Source: Ailanthus altissimus | Lineage: Eukaryota > Streptophyta > Magnoliopsida > Sapindales > Simaroubaceae | DNA length: 64,000 nucleotides | Reading direction: 5' to 3' | Assembly: GCA_946807835.1 (NCBI GenBank) | Contig: OX327700.1 | Location: 25,952,001-26,016,000 of the forward strand | Shown: positions 60,531-64,000 of the stretch, in pieces | How positions within the stretch are numbered: the stretch's first letter is position 1 | Layout: the number at the start of each line of letters is the position of its first letter | Program-made: the position numbers and the translations under genes | Notes under the pieces: model-generated | Databases searched by the model: none | Seen by the model: only the letters and a program-made list of their open reading frames with translations | Told to the model about the DNA's origin: nothing

Positions 60531-61947
60531 CATAACTATTGGTTCACACTTGTCAAATATTTTTTTATATTCTCAAACGTCATATTTTAATTTCTCTTTA
60601 ATTTTCATATCATTAACATTATATTACTTAAATAAATTATATTAATAATTGAAGAGAGGTTGATTATATATTTATTTATTTTCTTCATATGATGGAGATT
60701 GATAATTATTTTATTTTTTTTTTAATTTTCTTCACAAGATAGAGATGGATAGCCATTTTGTTTTATTTTTTTTACTCTTTTAATGTTTAATATGTTATTG
60801 GCTTAACTAGTTGATAAATTGCCTTATCTTAAAACTATAAAGTGCCAATATAAATTCATTTGTAAATCTTGAATAAAGTATAAGAAAAATTATTTTTTTT
60901 ATTTGAGTTGCTTTTATAATTATGTTGTCTAGTATTTGTGTTAACTATTAATAAGTTGCTTTTATTGATTTTAACTTGAAAATAAGTTTAATTTTGGGAA
61001 GATTTTCATTAAATTTAAATTTATAATATGATTTTGATTGTTATATTTATAAATTTTATTTAAAAATTAATGTTATATCTTTTATTATTTTAATTTATAA
61101 TCTACTTAAAATCTGCAGATAACTCATTATAGATTTAACAAGGAGTATATATCTATTAGAGCGGGTTTGGTAGTAAAACTCAAAATTGACAACGAGTATG
61201 AGAAGAATTTCGTATTTCACTTTTTAATCGAACATGAATGCGAGTTTAAAAATATTTATCCCAAACTAAATTCACTATCATCCTTAAATAGAATATTGTC
61301 ATGTTTAAACTTTTAAATTACTTAATTGACTTAGTTAGTTAGAATTTTTCTGACATGATAATCTTAATTTCATGGGACTAAAAGCCTCTCTCTCTTAAAA
61401 ACTGAGTGATATTATTCAAGTTATTTAATTACTAAATTGAAATGCCAATAAAGTTTTTGCCTATTATGTGCTACATTAATTTACAAAATTATGTCAAAGT
61501 TATCAATCATTATGCTTTTATAATGTTAATTTTTATATGTTAAAATTGATAATTTAACAATCATGTTTAAACATAAATTTAAGATGAATATCAATAAAGA
61601 GTTAATAATAAGTTTAGTATACAAATATCGTACGAGGAAAGAAGTGATAGGTTTATAAAATTAGAATATAAATTTGTATCGTAATTGATGTGTCATTAAT
61701 TAATAATTTTTACATGTTAAGTATTTGTTAATTTTTTTAATTTTTATTAATGTAATATTTATACAACACTAACCACATATATTAAATATTACATCAATTA
61801 AAATATAAAGTTTATATTTTAACTTTAAAACTCTAGCATTATTGAATTTTAAAACTTGGTAGCTTTATTAATTTTGAATTTTCTTAAATATATATATATA
61901 AATTGCAGTAAGCAAAAATTTAGGGAGCGGACATTTGATTCTCTCAA

Positions 61948-61980
<33 letters not shown>

Positions 61981-63085
61981 CGAGAGAGAGAGAGAGAGAA
62001 AAATACCAACTGTGAAATCATATATATGTCACAAACTCGTGTCCGTAAGTTTTTCTACAAAATTAAAAAGAATATAGATATAGATATAAAAGATATAATA
62101 AACTTCTATAATTATGCACCTTTAATTGACTCATTTAATATTTAAGAAAAATGTTAGTTTCATCGTTAATTTAATTGATATATACTAACTTAATTCTTTT
62201 TTTTATTTATAAATATTCACTTAATCCTTTTAGAAACCATTTTTTACTATTTTTTTTATCTTTGAATCTTGATCATTTTTATCTCTACAGAGACCAATTG
62301 AGTATTTATAAAAATAAGTTAGAATTAAATTTGTTTATATCAATTAAATTACGAATAAAAATGATTTTTTTCTAATATTTATATACAACTAAGACAACAA
62401 ACTAAACAAAAGAAATAAATTAGTATCATGAACTATTACGTAAATATTTAAGGGTGACAATTAGTGTAAACGAATTGTATTTGTGTTGTATTAATATAGA
62501 GTACTAATAAATTTTTATTATATTTATATACGATTCGTTTATATAAAAGAATTAGTTATTCAAACACACATTTGATTCATTTAATATTCAAATTATACGA
62601 TTAGATACGTTTAAATAAATAAATTTAATTTAATTTATTTATATAATTATACACGATTTAATTCTTTTACAATAATATTTATTTAAATGAGTAATAACAT
62701 CAAATTCAAATCGTTATACAAAATATTTAATTTGTTTAATAAATTTAAATATGTTAAGTCACAATTAATAAGATTTAAAATTACATTAAAAATTAAGTTT
62801 TAATGTGTTTAATAATAAAATTATTTTAAAATATAATTAAAAAAATAAAATTCATTATGTAGAATAATTTAGTGAGTAAAAATAAGAAGTTATAATTAAG
62901 ATTTTTAATTTTATAATTAAATTTAAGTCTTATACGAATAAATACAAATTTGTTTCTAAAGGAATCACAAATTAATTTGTTTAGTTTAATAATAAGATAA
63001 ACAATAACATATTTTAAATAAATTTACAAATCTCAGAGTTCACACATATTTAACACGATTAATAAAGTTTAAAAAAATAATTGTT
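60531..63085. other. Intergenic AT-rich stretch
   Basis: No gene seen. It contains a (TA)n-(GA)n microsatellite at about 61951-61999 and an AT-rich MITE-like block at about 61640-61850. Confidence 0.4.
61951..61999. repeat. Compound microsatellite (TA)n then (GA)n
   Basis: A TA dinucleotide run passes directly into a GA run of about nine units, with one CG junction. Confidence 0.95.
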
Positions 63086-63150
63086 GTCGGCTGATGTGGT
63101 GTAGTAGGGTTTTTTCTCTTGGCGCACAGGGTTAACCTACGCCGTATCCC

Positions 63151-64000
63151 ATGGAGAAGAAAAAATCGAGCAAAACGCCGCCGTCTCCGTCCGCTCGCTG
63201 TGTCCGGGATCGCTCTCCCCAGCCAAGAGATCTATTGAACGAAGGCAGCAACCAGTTTGCTGCTGCTCCAACTGCTCCTGCCGCTACTCCAACTGCTGCC
63301 GCTCCTTCTGCTGCCGCTCCACTGCCGGCGTCCCTCGCGGCTGCTCCCCCGAATGCTGCTCCCGGGCTTGGGGAAGCTCAGGCAGCCGTGTCCGAGCTGC
63401 CTACGGGCTGGTCTGGTGACCCTCTGTGCAGTGGAGCTGCTGCAGGTGCGTCGGCCGGGTCCGACGGTTCTCATGCAGGTGCTGCCATGGTCTCTGCACA
63501 GGGGGTTGCGTCGTTCTCTGTCGGCTCCCGGAGTGCTGGAACGAAGGCTCCTGGCCCCCCTGCGATTGGAGCGTCTACAAGGGCCGCTCCGGCGCTCGTG
63601 AATGGCGGTCGTCCTGAGGCTGGCTTGGCCACCTTGGCCCCGGTCTCTGCGGCCTCTGGGCTGTCCGACGGGGCTCCTCCTGTGGCTCCAGGGTCTACGG
63701 ATGAAAATGCGGCCATGTGCAGGAGCTACGGGCGTCCCGCGGTGATGACCGTCGGCAACAGTCTCCCGGCGCCGGCTGTTCGTGGGACGGGCTTCGGTGC
63801 GACGACAGCTGCTGCTGCTACATTGGGCGCGTCTGCTACAGTGTCGGTGTCTACTACAGTACCCGCAGCTGCTACAGTACCGCGGGTGCTACAGTTGCAG
63901 ATTGTGAGGGCAGGAAGGGTGTACAGTCCAACAGGCCCTGGGTATCTTTATTTGCTGACAACCGATCTCGAAGCCATGGCAGTGAACTACAATTTGTTCC
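63151..64000 (+). pseudogene. LINE ORF1, 5' part, runs off the window
   Basis: ATG at 63151 (MEKKKSSKTPPSPSARCVRD) opens a frame with no stop to the window end, about 283 codons. Alanine- and proline-rich low-complexity sequence follows (residues about 40-270). Near 63900 the expected LINE ORF1 (DUF4283-type) start appears in another frame: VQSNRPWVSLFADNRSRSHG then SELQFV. A single-base indel near 63878-63882 would join them. Such ORF1 proteins bind element RNA. GC content is far above the neighbourhood, fitting a LINE 5' end inserted in AT-rich DNA. A host gene is possible but less likely. RT would lie beyond the window. Confidence 0.65.

Noticed and set aside
63232..63474. Minus-strand Ser/Arg-rich frame in the GC-rich end
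   Set aside because: A shadow produced by Ala/Pro-rich codons of the plus-strand reading.
1..64000. CRISPR arrays, bacterial operons or phage genes
   Set aside because: None found. Repeats here are transposon-derived and the genes have plant introns.

Overview
This is a nuclear plant window, most likely from a eudicot. The evidence is the AT-rich intergenic DNA, a 15-exon MLO gene with plant-type introns, a plant SEC61 beta gene, and dense Ty1/Copia and Ty3/Gypsy LTR elements with tRNA-Met-type primer sites (TGGTATCAGAGC). I cannot name the species. Only two host genes look intact: SEC61 beta at 25264-25572 (-) and a clade V MLO gene at 47039-52696 (-). Most of the rest is layered transposon debris.

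Layout. 1-8290: a decayed Copia element (+), split by an insertion at 3505-7390 flanked by GATAT. The insert has a putative 2 kb LTR, a primer site, a mitochondrial atp8 fragment and several local repeats. 10493-14733: a hAT-like miniature element split by a complete but RT-less Gypsy element (10956-14464). 16383-18620: a 1.07 kb direct duplication, one copy holding a second hAT-like miniature element (18055-18472). 19210-24185: an almost full-length Tork/Tnt1-like Copia element (-), damaged by a few stops and frameshifts. 25264-25572: SEC61 beta, whose upstream flank plus a Gypsy LTR was tandemly duplicated (25737-26794 and onward).

25963-43190 is a nest at least three levels deep. A Tat/Ogre-like Gypsy element (5' LTR interrupted, internal region 39280-42519, 3' LTR 42520-43190) was hit by a 2.6 kb LTR of another Gypsy family, now a solo LTR (27470-39013, target CATTC). 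That solo LTR was hit by a complete element of its own family (29820-38227, target GTTTC). The innermost element has lost almost all gag-pol and carries, in antisense, an intronless LOG-type cytokinin phosphoribohydrolase pseudogene plus an unrecognised coding remnant. A third hAT-like miniature element sits in the solo LTR tail (38485-38936).

43230-45132: Mutator-like (MULE) transposase relic (-). 47039-52696: MLO. 53000-63080: AT-rich intergenic DNA with foldback elements, short tandem repeats and a GTCAA-rich array. 63100-64000: the GC-rich 5' end of a LINE on the + strand, running off the window.

The host genes do not form an operon or pathway. SEC61 beta serves the ER translocon, and clade V MLO proteins are membrane proteins known as powdery-mildew susceptibility factors. 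The most unusual content is host and organelle sequence carried inside retroelements (LOG, atp8) and the nesting order that target-site duplications allow one to read.
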